From positions 28,816,440 to 28,880,439 of the forward strand of contig OX453274.1 of assembly GCA_949710005.1 (NCBI GenBank): a stretch of 64,000 nt of DNA, in the 5' to 3' direction. Below are positions 11,401 through 20,945 of the stretch, one piece after another. This DNA is from Ricordea florida. Taxonomy: Eukaryota; Cnidaria; Anthozoa; Corallimorpharia; Ricordeidae. The notes under the pieces were generated by a model, which did not search any database, had not been told where the DNA came from, and saw nothing but the letters and a program-made list of their open reading frames with translations. A program made the translations under genes and the position numbers. Numbering within the stretch: the stretch's first letter is position 1; each line of letters opens with the position of its first letter.

Positions 11401-14400
11401 GATCAGTGCTCAATGCGAGAGCTGTGTGGAGGCACCACTAACTTGGGTAGTCCAAGTAGAACCGGGAAGATTTTCGTTCGTATCATCTTGCCAATATGCA
11501 TCAGACTCGGATCAGGAAGATCAGGTGAGTGTTTTGGAGTGGAAATGGCAGGAAGTTGAAAGTATTGATATTGTTCTTCCGCAGAAACCTGTTATTAAAT
11601 TTTCACCCGTATCACTTACACAATGTTGCACCTTTATACTGTGCAATATGTTTCACGTTATTACACCACTGAAACTGTGTAGCGAAACGCCTTCCCCCCC
11701 CACCCCTGCCTTAACTGATCAGAACTTTCTATCGTTTTTCAGACGCACCGAGGGGCTCTCCTGAAGATGTGTCTTACGCCTTGAGTTGTTTCCTGCGAAT
11801 AATCACTAGTAAAAATAACGCTACTCCTGATTCCAGTGTGCTGCGTCTATCACTGATCGATGACGATGATGAGCCACGTTGGCTGTCGTTTGGTACGCCG
11901 TACCCGAGCAAGTCAGCGCCTGAAGAGATTCCGGAGAATCTTTACTGTGCGGCTTACCTTGGTGAGTGGCATACTATGGTCACGTGTTTGGTTGGTGTTA
12001 GAGGAGGTGAAACGTCACTATATTTGTAACTGTTTGTCACGGAGCCTTCTATCTTCTCTTACCTTGATCCCCGTGTTAATTCCGCCAAATTTGCGTTTTT
12101 TAAATGACACTTAGTCTTACTTGGATGGAACGAATAAATTATACACAATATCATTGTTAATTGTGTTTTCTTTCTCTAGTTTACGTGGTGGCCTGATTGT
12201 TTTTATTTTTTTACACTTTTTTTGGCTTATTCGTTTTTATTTTCTTAAATCGCACTATTCAAGAAGAATTTTACTGTCACTTTGTTCGTGTTTTCTTTTG
12301 TAGTTTTCTTTGTTGTTTTGTATATGCTTGTATATGTTTTCTATGTCTACTGTAATTTTGGTGTTTTGCTTGTTTGTGCTATTCATCATCTGTATGTGAA
12401 ACCGAAAACCGTTCTTTTCATTCATCTTAATGTTGCTTTTCTTGGTAGCACACTCTTGGTCTTATTCCTATAGCGTTGACTTTACTCTAACAAAGTCTGC
12501 ATTGCACAATAAATCTTCCAGGAATAAAAGTCCTCATGGTTTGTTTTGAAGACCACCTCTCCTCTGAATGGTACAGAATTTACCAGGCTATAGAAACCGT
12601 TGTGGATAGTAACATTGGTAAGGAATGGGGTTTAGGTGTTCTTAAATCAGACCTTTCTAGTTTAGAAATAAGGTCATCTGAAAACGTCTATGCAAAGTAT
12701 AGCCAAGAGAAAATGAGGAAAGAGAACATAACCCCGTCTGATATGATAAGGGCACAGAATCTATTTTTAGCGCGGAACCTATTTATATCTCGTTCCATGG
12801 CTGGGCGGTTTCCACTTTACTGAAATCATGTTGTTATAAAAACGCATTAACAACAACATCAACGGATGCTTAACAGTTTTAAGAGCAGTTGTTGGCTTAG
12901 TGCTATAAGACCAAAACGAAAATTGGTTACTGAAAGCAACACAACATATTCACGCATTCCAATAAACCAATAAGAAGTTAAAGCAAATAAACCTCGTTGG
13001 CACCAAGCGTAGGAAAAAGCGTGCGTCGTTCTCAAGTGTCATTCTAGTTTAAGATTGCTGGATGAAGTAGCGCGACTTTTTTGGCCAATCATTTTTCATA
13101 GAAATGCGGAACTTAAGCAATGGCCTTGTTACTCAAGTCAATTTAAGGAACTACTCTAATTTGTTTATTGTCTGCTTCTCATATTTCTCTGTCTTGTTGA
13201 CCTTCCTCCAGGGAACATTGGGTTTTGGGATTTCATGAACTTCTGTGTGTCTTATCGAACACCGCTGTTCTTGCTGATGATGCCGCTAATTCGGACCAAG
13301 GTAAATGCATCAGTATTGTGGTTCAATTTGTATTTTTCTTTATAATTTTTTTTTTTGTTAAGTAAATGTATCATAATGAGGATGAACCAATATAAAATAC
13401 CAACTGTTGGTTCTTGGACGAAATTGAACCACAACATCTGTAATCCTAGGGATGGCCTCATGTGATAAGTAAGGAATATTCTTGTTGGGGTCAAAAAAAC
13501 GTGTAGCATACAACCTTATGGATTTTGTGGCCTGTATGCCCAGGTGAAAACAGATAGTAAGAAGTAGGATTGTATCTCCCAAATTCAACCGAATTCGAGG
13601 CCGCGTAAAAGGACACCCTACCTAATTTCTGACCCTTTGGTCCGCTGCAGAGGAACTTGGACCTCATTCCACGTCACAATTTTTTTCCCTTCAGGTGATC
13701 CACATCGGTCACGCCACTCGCATTGAGCGCGCCCTAAAACAGAGAGTAATGAGCAAGCTGACACGGCCTCCGCTGGTTGTTAATTGTCGCAATGCCCTAA
13801 TCAGCCGCTTTCTTGATGAGTTGGCCGCCATCAAAGCGAAGCGACCAGTAACTGTGCTTCAGGAGGAGGAGGAGGAGGAAAATGAAGGCGAATGCAGTAT
13901 GGATGACACAAAGGCATTGGTGCTTCAGCCACCTCCCCCAAGGAAAGATCGAATCCCCAGTCCACAGGAGGAACCTGCTCCAATAACTCTTGCGCCTGCC
14001 GAAAACAAGCCCGCGGAAAAGATGACACGAGCGTCCAGTGTAAAGGCCAAAAAATCAGTCACTTTTTCGCCAGCTCCGAGCTTTGATGATGACCAGTCGT
14101 TGAACAGCGATTCCTCTTTGACTGATCCTCAGAGTGCGCAAGATAAGAGAAGAATGAGACGATTGCGCAAGCAGGAATCTTTTGACGCGGTTGAGGAGCA
14201 AGAGAGCCAAACTACCAACAGTCTCTTAGATGTTGACTCTGCCAGTGGTCCGTTCGGGCACCAGCGTAATGCCACCGTAAGGGGCAAAACGTTGGCTGCT
14301 GGACGAGCTCGTAGGCGCTTTCAGAAGGTTCGTACGGTAACCTCAGTGCTCATGTCAGAAAAGAAGACTTCAAACACATCAGTAGAAATGCCGATTGATG

Positions 14401-14915
14401 AGGAGAATAACTCTCCTGAAATCCTTGAGGGTTCCGGGGAACTTATCGAGATGCAAGTTGTGAAAGAGAAGACGTCCACTGCCACCTCAGTTGTGGAGGT
14501 TGTCTCTGGTCGCTGGGAATCTCAGTCAGAGGTAACTCCTCCTATCGCCAAACCAGAGTCAGTCGGAATCACCATTTCCCCTCACCAATCTCCATCAAGA
14601 CTTTCGCCTGTTCAAAACACGGACGACCAGTATCCTGACGTACTAGAAGCCATAAAACCCGTCCCTCCAGTCAAGTTTAGCCCGCCTTCCGGGGATAAAC
14701 ACGAGCCTGCTGGTGCTACTAACGGCTCCGTTGTCCCAGAAAGTAAGCTGTCGGCGGATTACGATGTGGAACGTGCTCAGCGTCTTAGCAGGACGCGCTG
14801 GTGGCATAGGATGTACACCAGTATTGAGGTCATCTCCTCTGAGGACTGTTCTCATAGAATTCCTGGGAGAGACTTTTTGGAAAACACCGAAGATCAACGA
14901 GAATCCAATGTTTGA
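5418..14915 (+). CDS. UNC80-like NALCN channel complex subunit, 3' part of gene (nine exons)
   Basis: I reconstruct these exons by GT-AG borders and matching phase: 5418-5629, 5708-5787, 5904-6027, 9886-9925, 11249-11524, 11743-11961, 12522-12617, 13212-13300 and 13695-14915. The joined product has helical, HEAT/ARM-like segments (for example [100 protein letters not shown]), then a long, charged, disordered C-terminus. The order of segments fits my memory of the C-terminal third of UNC80, which scaffolds the NALCN sodium-leak channel with UNC79 at the plasma membrane. UNC79 or another large HEAT protein remains possible. The first exon opens at an acceptor, so the 5' two thirds must lie upstream of the window or be absent. 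Introns hold a hairpin element, a SINE and tandem repeats. Confidence 0.6.
6071..6212. repeat. Imperfect palindrome (foldback terminus of a DNA element)
   Basis: The arms CACTTAATGTATGGTCCC... and ...GGGACCATACATTAAGTG are inverted copies, and inner blocks (GTTAGT/ACTAAC, TTTTCTCGAG/CTCGAGGGAAAA, TGATGTTT/AAACATCA) extend the pairing across about 140 bp. The loop is GC-rich (CCCGAGACGAAGTCGAGG). It lies in an intron of the UNC80-like gene just after the exon ending at 6027. Confidence 0.85.
6400..6500 (+). repeat. Single diverged copy of the ~105-bp unit found in tandem at 9510-9765
   Basis: The order of blocks is the same as in the downstream array: a TACTGTTTAG start, CCAAAGAATG, CATGGTTT, a GAAAAAGTTA block, ACACTGTATAGT, then AACAAATAGTAC. 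Both lie inside the same large intron. Confidence 0.6.
6640..8110. other. Intron of UNC80-like gene, no further feature recognised
   Basis: AT-rich intronic sequence. Short frames such as 6980-7195 (-) and 7190-7577 (+) have no protein-like composition, splice context or family motifs. Confidence 0.4.
8131..8326. repeat. Short MITE-like element with GAGGCCCTGTTAG inverted ends
   Basis: GAGGCCCTGTTAG at about 8131 is matched by its reverse complement CTAACAGGGCCTC at about 8312-8325. The interior repeats TTTATGTCGC and TTTCAAACC/TTTCAAGGCC blocks and has no coding frame. Confidence 0.6.
8492..8529 (+). repeat. (GTGA)n microsatellite
   Basis: About nine perfect GTGA/AGTG units. Confidence 0.95.
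8983..9250 (+). mobile_element. tRNA-derived SINE
   Basis: The head has an A-box-like stretch (TAGCTTAGTTCGTAGAGCG) and a B-box-like stretch (GAGTTCAAACCTC) with about 30 bp between them, as in a tRNA promoter for RNA polymerase III. The body (CTCGGCCGGACCAACACTCA, then ACTGAGGAGAATGTGCTGCC and CTTCTCGGATAAGGACGA) is not tRNA-like; it resembles a dispersed coral SINE body from memory. A C/T-rich and (CA)n tract follows to about 9313. The copy is diverged and lies in a UNC80-like intron. Confidence 0.7.
9265..9313 (+). repeat. C-rich tract followed by (CA)n microsatellite
   Basis: A CCCCCCACCCCCTCCCCCCC stretch is followed by about ten CA dinucleotides, directly after the SINE body. Confidence 0.9.
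9385..9495. repeat. Short inverted repeat around TGTTTTGCGAGAAAATACACGTG
   Basis: CGATGTTTTGCGAGA near 9388 pairs with TCTCGCAAAACATCG near 9478-9492, with further ACGTG/CACGT pairing inside. It is a foldback of about 105 bp that borders the tandem array that follows. Confidence 0.75.
9510..9765 (+). repeat. ~105-bp tandem repeat, about 2.4 copies
   Basis: Blocks GCAAAGAATGGTCACACTG, GTTAGAACCACACT and CCACAGTAC recur in order with starts near 9530, 9637 and 9747. A diverged single copy sits at 6400-6500. Confidence 0.8.
10200..10290 (+). repeat. Short tandem repeat of ATAAATTGTTCATTTC units
   Basis: Three close copies of CATAAATTGTTCAT in an intron of the UNC80-like gene. No coding content. 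Confidence 0.7.
10551..10620 (-). mobile_element. 3' end of a LINE copy with a (TATG)n tail
   Basis: Read on the minus strand it gives CTGAAAAGCCCCTTTGGGG, then a short A/T-rich AATAAA-bearing stretch, then GTATG repeats. The same order occurs on the plus strand at 46840-46923 behind a recognisable LINE reading frame, so this is another 3' tail of the same family. Confidence 0.65.
10840..10985 (+). repeat. Dispersed repeat, one copy of the 47530-47835 family
   Basis: The blocks TTCTTCTTTTGTCACACGA, TGTTGATCGCGACGTT, CTTCAGCCGATGGGGTCGAC and GTGGTCTGCTCTG match both halves of the 47530-47835 palindrome. It resembles the terminal region of Penelope-like elements. The open frame at 10946-11128 is this repeat, not a gene. 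Confidence 0.7.
13695..14915 (+). CDS. Terminal exon of the UNC80-like gene: disordered C-terminal tail
   Basis: The exon begins after a pyrimidine-rich acceptor (TTTTTTTCCCTTCAG) in phase 0 and continues for 406 codons to TGA. The first 60 residues are folded and conserved in style ([20 protein letters not shown], then a helix [20 protein letters not shown]). After that come an acidic EEEEEEN run, proline/serine-rich stretches, basic [13 protein letters not shown] and [20 protein letters not shown] segments, and a short [15 protein letters not shown] motif. It looks like an intrinsically disordered, possibly phosphorylated tail. The opposing frames at 13831-14028 and 14643-14897 are shadows. 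Confidence 0.75.
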   Translation: MIHIGHATRIERALKQRVMSKLTRPPLVVNCRNALISRFLDELAAIKAKRPVTVLQEEEEEENEGECSMDDTKALVLQPPPPRKDRIPSPQEEPAPITLAPAENKPAEKMTRASSVKAKKSVTFSPAPSFDDDQSLNSDSSLTDPQSAQDKRRMRRLRKQESFDAVEEQESQTTNSLLDVDSASGPFGHQRNATVRGKTLAAGRARRRFQKVRTVTSVLMSEKKTSNTSVEMPIDEENNSPEILEGSGELIEMQVVKEKTSTATSVVEVVSGRWESQSEVTPPIAKPESVGITISPHQSPSRLSPVQNTDDQYPDVLEAIKPVPPVKFSPPSGDKHEPAGATNGSVVPESKLSADYDVERAQRLSRTRWWHRMYTSIEVISSEDCSHRIPGRDFLENTEDQRESNV

Positions 14916-15084
14916 TGATTATAACGTCTTTCCTACCCATCTACTCAGACTTCCCTCCCCTTCCCCCTGGGTAATTTTCCTCCCTTTCAGTCTGCCCTGC
15001 CGTGTTGGTCAGAACTATTCCCGATTTTTTCACTGGCATTGAAATCATACTTCAAGCATTATAGTACATGTAAAACAAGAATGG

Positions 15085-15115
15085 GAATAGAATAGAATAG
15101 AATAGAATAGAATAG
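15085..15115 (+). repeat. (AATAG)n 3' tail of the adjoining LINE
   Basis: Six AATAG pentamers. On the minus strand they follow an AATAAAG signal just past the LINE 3' UTR; such short-repeat tails are typical of CR1/L2-like elements. Confidence 0.85.
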
Positions 15116-15269
15116 ACTTTATTGAAAATACATGGCAGCCATTAGGCTGAATTGCGTATTTATGTACAAAATGTTAATACTCTAATTACAATTAAATTAA
15201 TATTTGGCAAACTATAAAATCTAAAATTATGTACAAGATTAAGCAAAAGGGCAAACTCTAAAAAATGGA

Positions 15270-17702
15270 CTAAAAAGTATCAACATTAAGACTTGACGAT
15301 ATAATAAAAGTGTTCTTAGCTCGATTCGTTTTAACTTTAGGGACATCAAAGGTTCTCGTACGCCTTAAAGTGTATCTAGTAGATTTATGTAATGGAGGGA
15401 GTAAATAATGCAGCCTATGGCTTTTATCATTTAGGATTTCATTAAAAAAATTATTACATACGTTACTATGATGTTCATTTATCGAGACCAAATCCATGCG
15501 AGTAAGTGCTTCGTTATAGTTAAGATCGGGACACATAATAGCTAGCGCCCTCTTTTGTATAAGTTCCAGTTCGTGTGTTAAATACTTTGGTAGAGAATAG
15601 TAGAACACAGGCGCGGCATAGTCTAATACAGATCTTATACATGTAATGTAGAGCAACCCCAGGTCTTCACGGGGTACCTTGGCCCTTTTTAATTGAACCA
15701 AGAAGTACGACCTTTTTGATGCTTTCTTGATAACTTCATTTATGTGATCGTTCCACGATAAATCACTTGATAAGGTTATACCTAATAGCTTTGCTCTTGT
15801 TACGACTTCTAGCTCTTTTCCGTCAACCTTAACTGGTTCAAATACTTGTTTCATTTTTGCAAATGAAATTCTGAGTTCTTTACACTTATCTGTATTTAAC
15901 TGGACTCTATTGTTCTGTGACCATTCAGCTACTTTATCAGCAATAGTTTGTGCACTGCTGATTCCACCTTTAGGGACAACTTCTGATGTCGTCGTATCAT
16001 CCACGTACTTCCAGACACGGGAGTCGCTGAGAACTAGGTCATTGATCATGATAATGAATAACCATGGCCCTAATTTGGTCCCCTGGGGGACTCCAGAAGG
16101 GACCGAGCCCCATTCAGAGAAACATCCATCTATTAGTTTAATTCTTTGGAAACGGTTACTGAGGAAATCAATAATCCAGTTGATAATACTTGCTGGTAAT
16201 TCTAAGTTGCATAGTTTGTTTACAAGGATGCTATGGTCGATAAGATCGAACGCTTTACGATAGTCGAAAAGGATCGATCTGACAGTAGATCCATTTCCAT
16301 CAGTACCAATTGTCCAATCATGGATCATACTTAGCAAAGCGATGGTGGTGGATGATTTCGGGACTGCGCCGTACTGGTTAGGGTCAAGGACTTTCATTAC
16401 AGCAGGTTTCACGAAATCACGAACAACAATGTCCTCAGCAACTTTTGACAAACATGGTGTTAGCGAGATAGGTCTCAGATCTTTCTTTAGGTTTTCAACA
16501 GGTTGTTTCTTTGGCAAAGGTGTCACATCAGCACATTTCCATATATCAGGTAAACGCTGTTGTTTAAATGATGCATTGATAATAGTTTTAACAGGAAAGG
16601 CGAGTGACTCAGCGTATTCTTTTAGTAGCCAATTGGTAATACCATCGGGACCTGAGGCCTTTGCTGGATTAAGGCTATGTAGTAATTCAAAAGTTCTTTC
16701 TTCAGATATCTCTAAAAATTCCGGGTTGTCTTCTAATGGCAAGGGACAAAGTGGTGTGTGTAGTCTGTACTCTTCTAGAGGCTCAAGGAAAGCCTTGTTA
16801 ATGACATTGGCAATTTCTTGGGTAGACAAGCCCTCAACTTCATCAGCCTTTATCTTACTGAGGAGATCGCCAGAACGAGAACTCATTCCACTTATTCGCT
16901 TTATCTCTTTCCACCACACCTTAGGGTTTTCACCTTTCATTTGTTGAATTTTGGAGTCGTAATATTTAGCCTTACATGATTTTCTTTCACGGTTGACAGC
17001 GTTTCTGTAAAACTTGAAAATATGAGAATCTGCTCCGTTCTTGCAGAAGGTTTCTTGTCTCTTTCTGATAAGTGACTTCAGTTTCTGTGATATCCATGGT
17101 GCATCAACTGGAAGTGCACGAACTCGTCTCAAAGGCATGAGTAAATCGAATCCAATCTGGATTACTTCTTGAAATACGTTTGTTAGTTCCTCACAGGTGT
17201 CAAGAGAATTAAGTAAAAGAGGCCAGTCCACGGAGCTTAAATATCGGCCCATCGCGGCTACACAGCTAGGTCTAGAGTCCCGTTTATAGACGACGTTTCC
17301 AGAATTAGACTTAACAGACCTCTCTTTGGGTGAAACCATGATAGTGTTGTGGTCAGATAGTCCAAAGGGAGGGAGTGATTGAGGTGTATCGTAATAATCC
17401 TTGAGGTTAGTTAATACTAAGTCCAGTATAACATTCTTGCGAGTTGGAGACTTGACAATTTGCTTTAACCGGAAGTGCTTTTTAATCGATGTGATGTTCA
17501 GACGATTAAAGTCCCCCGCTAGAATAATGCCACAGTTCGGGAATTTAGATTCAGCCAGAGCAAGTGAATGGAATAAATGATTACGGATGGAATTTTCATC
17601 GGTCCTGGGAGGGTGATACACTACTGCAGCAATTAAACACGAAACGCCTCTTGGCAGACGGGTAGGTCTCAAGTGAAGCCAGAGAATTTCGTGGTCAAAC
17701 AA
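15270..17702 (-). CDS. LINE polyprotein fragment: endonuclease (partial) and reverse transcriptase
   Basis: An uninterrupted frame of 810 codons. The APE-type endonuclease comes first (GIILAGDFN near residue 60, LSDHNTIM near 118), missing its N-terminal part. The reverse transcriptase follows: NPAKASGPDGITNW (fingers), LRPISLTPCLSKVAE, FDYRKAFDLIDH (motif A, near residue 478), GVPQGTKLGPWLF, and the catalytic YVDD near residue 566 (15996-16007). After it come LLGITLSSDLSWNDHI and the thumb. The product copies its own RNA at a nicked target. Because the frame is intact the copy may be young, but without its 5' end it is probably immobile. The plus-strand frames at 15910-16263 and 16342-16947 are shadows. 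The initiator is not a real start. Confidence 0.93.
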   Translation of the reverse strand: MFDHEILWLHLRPTRLPRGVSCLIAAVVYHPPRTDENSIRNHLFHSLALAESKFPNCGIILAGDFNRLNITSIKKHFRLKQIVKSPTRKNVILDLVLTNLKDYYDTPQSLPPFGLSDHNTIMVSPKERSVKSNSGNVVYKRDSRPSCVAAMGRYLSSVDWPLLLNSLDTCEELTNVFQEVIQIGFDLLMPLRRVRALPVDAPWISQKLKSLIRKRQETFCKNGADSHIFKFYRNAVNRERKSCKAKYYDSKIQQMKGENPKVWWKEIKRISGMSSRSGDLLSKIKADEVEGLSTQEIANVINKAFLEPLEEYRLHTPLCPLPLEDNPEFLEISEERTFELLHSLNPAKASGPDGITNWLLKEYAESLAFPVKTIINASFKQQRLPDIWKCADVTPLPKKQPVENLKKDLRPISLTPCLSKVAEDIVVRDFVKPAVMKVLDPNQYGAVPKSSTTIALLSMIHDWTIGTDGNGSTVRSILFDYRKAFDLIDHSILVNKLCNLELPASIINWIIDFLSNRFQRIKLIDGCFSEWGSVPSGVPQGTKLGPWLFIIMINDLVLSDSRVWKYVDDTTTSEVVPKGGISSAQTIADKVAEWSQNNRVQLNTDKCKELRISFAKMKQVFEPVKVDGKELEVVTRAKLLGITLSSDLSWNDHINEVIKKASKRSYFLVQLKRAKVPREDLGLLYITCIRSVLDYAAPVFYYSLPKYLTHELELIQKRALAIMCPDLNYNEALTRMDLVSINEHHSNVCNNFFNEILNDKSHRLHYLLPPLHKSTRYTLRRTRTFDVPKVKTNRAKNTFIISSSLNVDTF

Positions 17703-18489
17703 GGCTTAAGAAAAGTTTATTCAACTGTTGTATGAACGAATAAGCAATTATTGGGCCAGAGGGAGCCGAATGGCAGTTTTAAGCGTCGAGCAGGTCTATA
17801 ATGATCTGTTATGAAAGCCTAAACATTTTCATTATTTGTAGCTATTTTGAAATCATGTGGTGAGCTCTCGGGCAATTAAAACTCTCAATAAAATGAACAT
17901 CAATTGATATACGTTGCACTGGTTATTTCAGTAATATCTGGCGGAGCTTGAAAGTAGAGAACGAGGCTTGGGCCGAGTAGTGATAGCCATGACATGTGCA
18001 TATAATTAATGGACTGAGTCGCCATGTTGATTGTATGTAGTGGACAGAGCTTGGGAGCGATTTATTAAAATGATATGCAGCAGAGTAAGAGGTTATTTTT
18101 AAATGAGTTTTTAAATGAGTTATTTATATGGAGGAGATAGGGCTCTATGGGGGTAGGTGTTTTTAAATAGTTAATGAGCTTTGAGAAGATAAGTCTGTTG
18201 TGCTGTGGAAGTAAATCTGCCCCCGACCGACCGTGTAGTGTCGCAAATATATAGCTAAAAGAAAAATCTGCTAATAGTAACCGGTCAAACAGGTTTTGCT
18301 TACTTCGGTTTAGATAGCTAATAAACTGTTTTTTGAGTGTCCTCCGCCATGTTGGATGTTAAGTGTTCGGTGCCATCTTGGATTTCGAATGCCCGTCGCC
18401 ATGCTGAATATTCAAACGAATGTTTTGAAGAGTCAAGTGGAAAGAAACATTTATTCCACTTTTTTCTATTTCTGGTGCATAGGTCATCC

Positions 18490-19085
18490 CGTTTCTCCGA
18501 TGTAGATTTTATCGCATTCGCATGGTATCTTGTAGACTACGAGGTCTTGCTTGCTTGGGTCAGCGGGATCTTTTGGTCTGACTAGTCGTGTCAGACTTGA
18601 AGATGGCGCGTATGCCTTGTGGTAGGCTGCGGCGGATGGTCTCTGAGACTCCTTTGATGTAGGGCAGCACCGCGGTGGACTTAAACTCTGTCGGGTTTGC
18701 TTTTCTCGGTGCTATGTTTTTGGTTTTGGTCACTTTCTGCAAGAAAGAAGGGGGATAACCGTTAGCGATGAGAACTGTCGATTGATGTTTCTTCTCCTGT
18801 GCTGTTCCCAATGGTTTAGTGACGATACGTTTGGCCCGGTCGTTTAAGCACTTAACAATACCACGTTTTACTGATTGTGGATGGTTTGAACCATACGCTA
18901 GGTACTCGTCGGTGTGCGTGGGCTTCCGGTCCAGTCTGCAGCCCGGTTCCCTACTCACTAGTGAATCAAAGAAAGCGATCTTGTTGTCGTTCTCAGTTTC
19001 CATGGTGAATCCAAGAACTTGTCTACGTCGTTACGTTTTATGATGGTGAAGATGTCATCTACATAGCGTTTCCAGATCCTTAGTT
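18490..19085 (-). pseudogene. Penelope-like RT C-terminus and GIY-YIG endonuclease start, broken
   Basis: On the minus strand YVDDIF (19048-19065), the catalytic RT motif, is followed after a frameshift near 19005 by a frame with NKIAFFDSLVSRE and RKPTHTDEYL and, further on, LPYIKGVSETIRRSL; these are the usual end of a Penelope RT. After another shift come VYKIPCECDKIYIGETG at about 18490-18545, the GIY-YIG nuclease core, and then a stop. Order (RT then nuclease) fits the family. Two frameshifts and a premature stop make it inactive. Confidence 0.85.
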
Positions 19086-19800
19086 TTACTTGTTGTTAAC
19101 TTCTCAATCGATGTTCGGTGTCTATAGTTTGTATTAAATGTTTCGGAATTAGTACCATCTTTTGTGCTTGTTTCATTTTCAAAACTTAAGTCAGCAGTGT
19201 AACGAAAGTGGTGATCGTTGTGTGTCAAGTCAACAGAGCATTGCCCTGTACGATGTTAACCATTCAAATGGTGCGTTTGCTACAAGGATTGCCCTGAAAG
19301 TCACTCAATTTCTGTACTGTCACAAGCCGTGCTGCATGTGTTCAGGGGATGATTCCTTACTGAGGTACTTTTTGCTTCCTTGAGGAACCCATTCAATAAA
19401 TGATTCCGTTTGTTCACTGATGCTTCTGTGACCTCCTGAAAGTCCATGTTATCTTTGTCATTCATGTTGCATGTTTGGGTTTTTATGATTTATTTGTGGA
19501 CGGGATCCGCTATGTGAGATACGAAATATACATCTTTCACATTCTTTTTCCTGTAGGCAGGAAGTAATTCATTAAAGGACTCTACCTATGCAATATCTTC
19601 CGACACCCCTTGTAGTGTGCGGATGTTTATTTTCTCTCGAAATTGTGATTCAAGATCAATCGCAGCCTCACAAAGCAGCTTATGCCAAAGGTTCTTTTCA
19701 GGCTTCGTGTCCCTATCCAAAGTGTTATCTTCTGGCGGGACACTGAAAAATCTTTTATGAATCTTCCTGACAGATAACAATGGTAAAATAAAAAAGAAAT
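19086..19800. other. Interior of the Penelope-like element, largely unrecognised
   Basis: Most of this stretch has no clear match to an RT. On the minus strand, 19586-19790 holds an open piece (LLCEAAIDLESQFREKINIR) that may be the N-terminal region of the Penelope protein. Confidence 0.4.
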
Positions 19801-19869
19801 GAGAAATAGAAAAAAAGTGCAATAAATGTCTCTTTCCACAGGACTCTTCAAAACATTCATTTGAATATT

Positions 19870-20045
19870 CAACATGGCAACGGGCATTGGAAATCCAACA
19901 TTGCGCCGAACACTCAACATCCAACATGGCGCCGAACAATCAACATCCAACATGGCGCCGAAAACACAACATGCAACGAGGCGCCGATTACTCAACATCC
20001 AACATGGCGCCGAACACTCAACATCCAACATAGCGCCGGGCACTC
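19870..20045 (+). repeat. ~26-bp minisatellite inside the right terminal repeat
   Basis: Six to seven units of the type ATCCAACATGGCGCCGAACA. The left terminal repeat (18340-18410, inverted) holds only about three degenerate units, so the copy number differs between the two ends of the same element. Confidence 0.9.
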
Positions 20046-20945
20046 AAAAACCGGTTTATCTAGTTATCTAAACCCAAGTATGTAAAACCTGTTTGACCGG
20101 TTACGATTACCCCATTGTTCTTTTAGCTATATATTTGGGACACTATACGCGGTCGGTCGGTGGCAGATTTACTCTCACAGCACAACACACTTTCCTTCTC
20201 AAAGCTCATTAACTATTAAACAACAACCTCCATATAGCCCTATCTCCTCCATCTTAATACCTCATTTAGTATTCAAAAATATCCTTTTAAAGCACCGGAC
20301 GTAATTTCCTTACTCTGCTGCATATCATTTGAATAAATCGCTCCCAAGCTCTGTCCACTACGTACAACATGGTGACTCATACCATCAACTATATGCATAT
20401 GTCATGGCTCCCACTTTTCGCTTCAAGCCTCGCTCTCTGTTCTCAAGCTCCGCCAGATACTACTTATCTCGTTATTATCTTAAAGATTAAAATAATTTTT
20501 TTTTTTATCTGATATCTTGGAAAAGCTTTTTCCCTTCAACGCAACTGTGAATTGCTTTTCTTTTTCTCAGTTTTGAATCAGTTTTGGTTGATATTGTTCA
20601 GAACAGCACTGGATGAGGCGTAACCTTAAAACCGTGGATCAGAAAAGTAAATTCAGAATCCTCTGCCAGGGTTGCTTTGCTACTGCTTGTGACTCAATGT
20701 TCCTTGCGTCAGGAAAGGTTCGAGACTTTCTTTTTTCACGCGGAGCTTGGTCTTACTCTCTAATACTCATTTCTTTCCAAGGGGAATTTTTTCGCTCTTA
20801 AATGCGATGAAAAAGGAGCATTACTAAAACGTTTTCAAAATCATAAGGCTTGGAATGACCAACATTTTTCTGCCGTTGTAGAGAAAAAAATCCTCTCTTT
20901 GTCAAAGATGCGAATAGCCATGTTAGAAAGTAGCTCAGTACTGTG

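Larger units (their letters stand above)
15085..17705 (-). mobile_element. Non-LTR retrotransposon (CR1/L2-like LINE), 5'-truncated
   Basis: This copy comprises a partial ORF, a 3' UTR of about 180 bp and a pentanucleotide tail, inserted antisense just downstream of the UNC80-like gene. A stop codon immediately upstream of the reading frame (17706-17708) and the loss of the start of the endonuclease show 5' truncation near 17705, as expected from incomplete target-primed reverse transcription. Confidence 0.9.
17936..20458 (-). mobile_element. Penelope-like retroelement with long inverted terminal repeats
   Basis: The left end (ATCTGGCGGAGCTTGAAAG) and the right end (reverse complement ATCTGGCGGAGCTTGAGAA) start inverted repeats that run about 540 bp on the left (to about 18475) and 650 bp on the right (from about 19800). 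Shared blocks include GACAGAGCTTGGGAGCGA, ATGATATGCAGCAGAGTAAG and AACCGGTCAAACAGGTTTT. Penelope-like elements often carry such LTR-like ends in inverted order. Between them on the minus strand are RT and GIY-YIG remnants. The interior is short for the family, so much of the RT is deleted. Confidence 0.85.

Noticed and set aside
15910-16947. Two plus-strand ORFs of 117 and 201 codons
   Set aside because: Antisense shadows of the LINE reverse transcriptase.
19870-20045. CRISPR-like array
   Set aside because: The units are contiguous tandem repeats without unique spacers and sit within a eukaryotic retroelement end.
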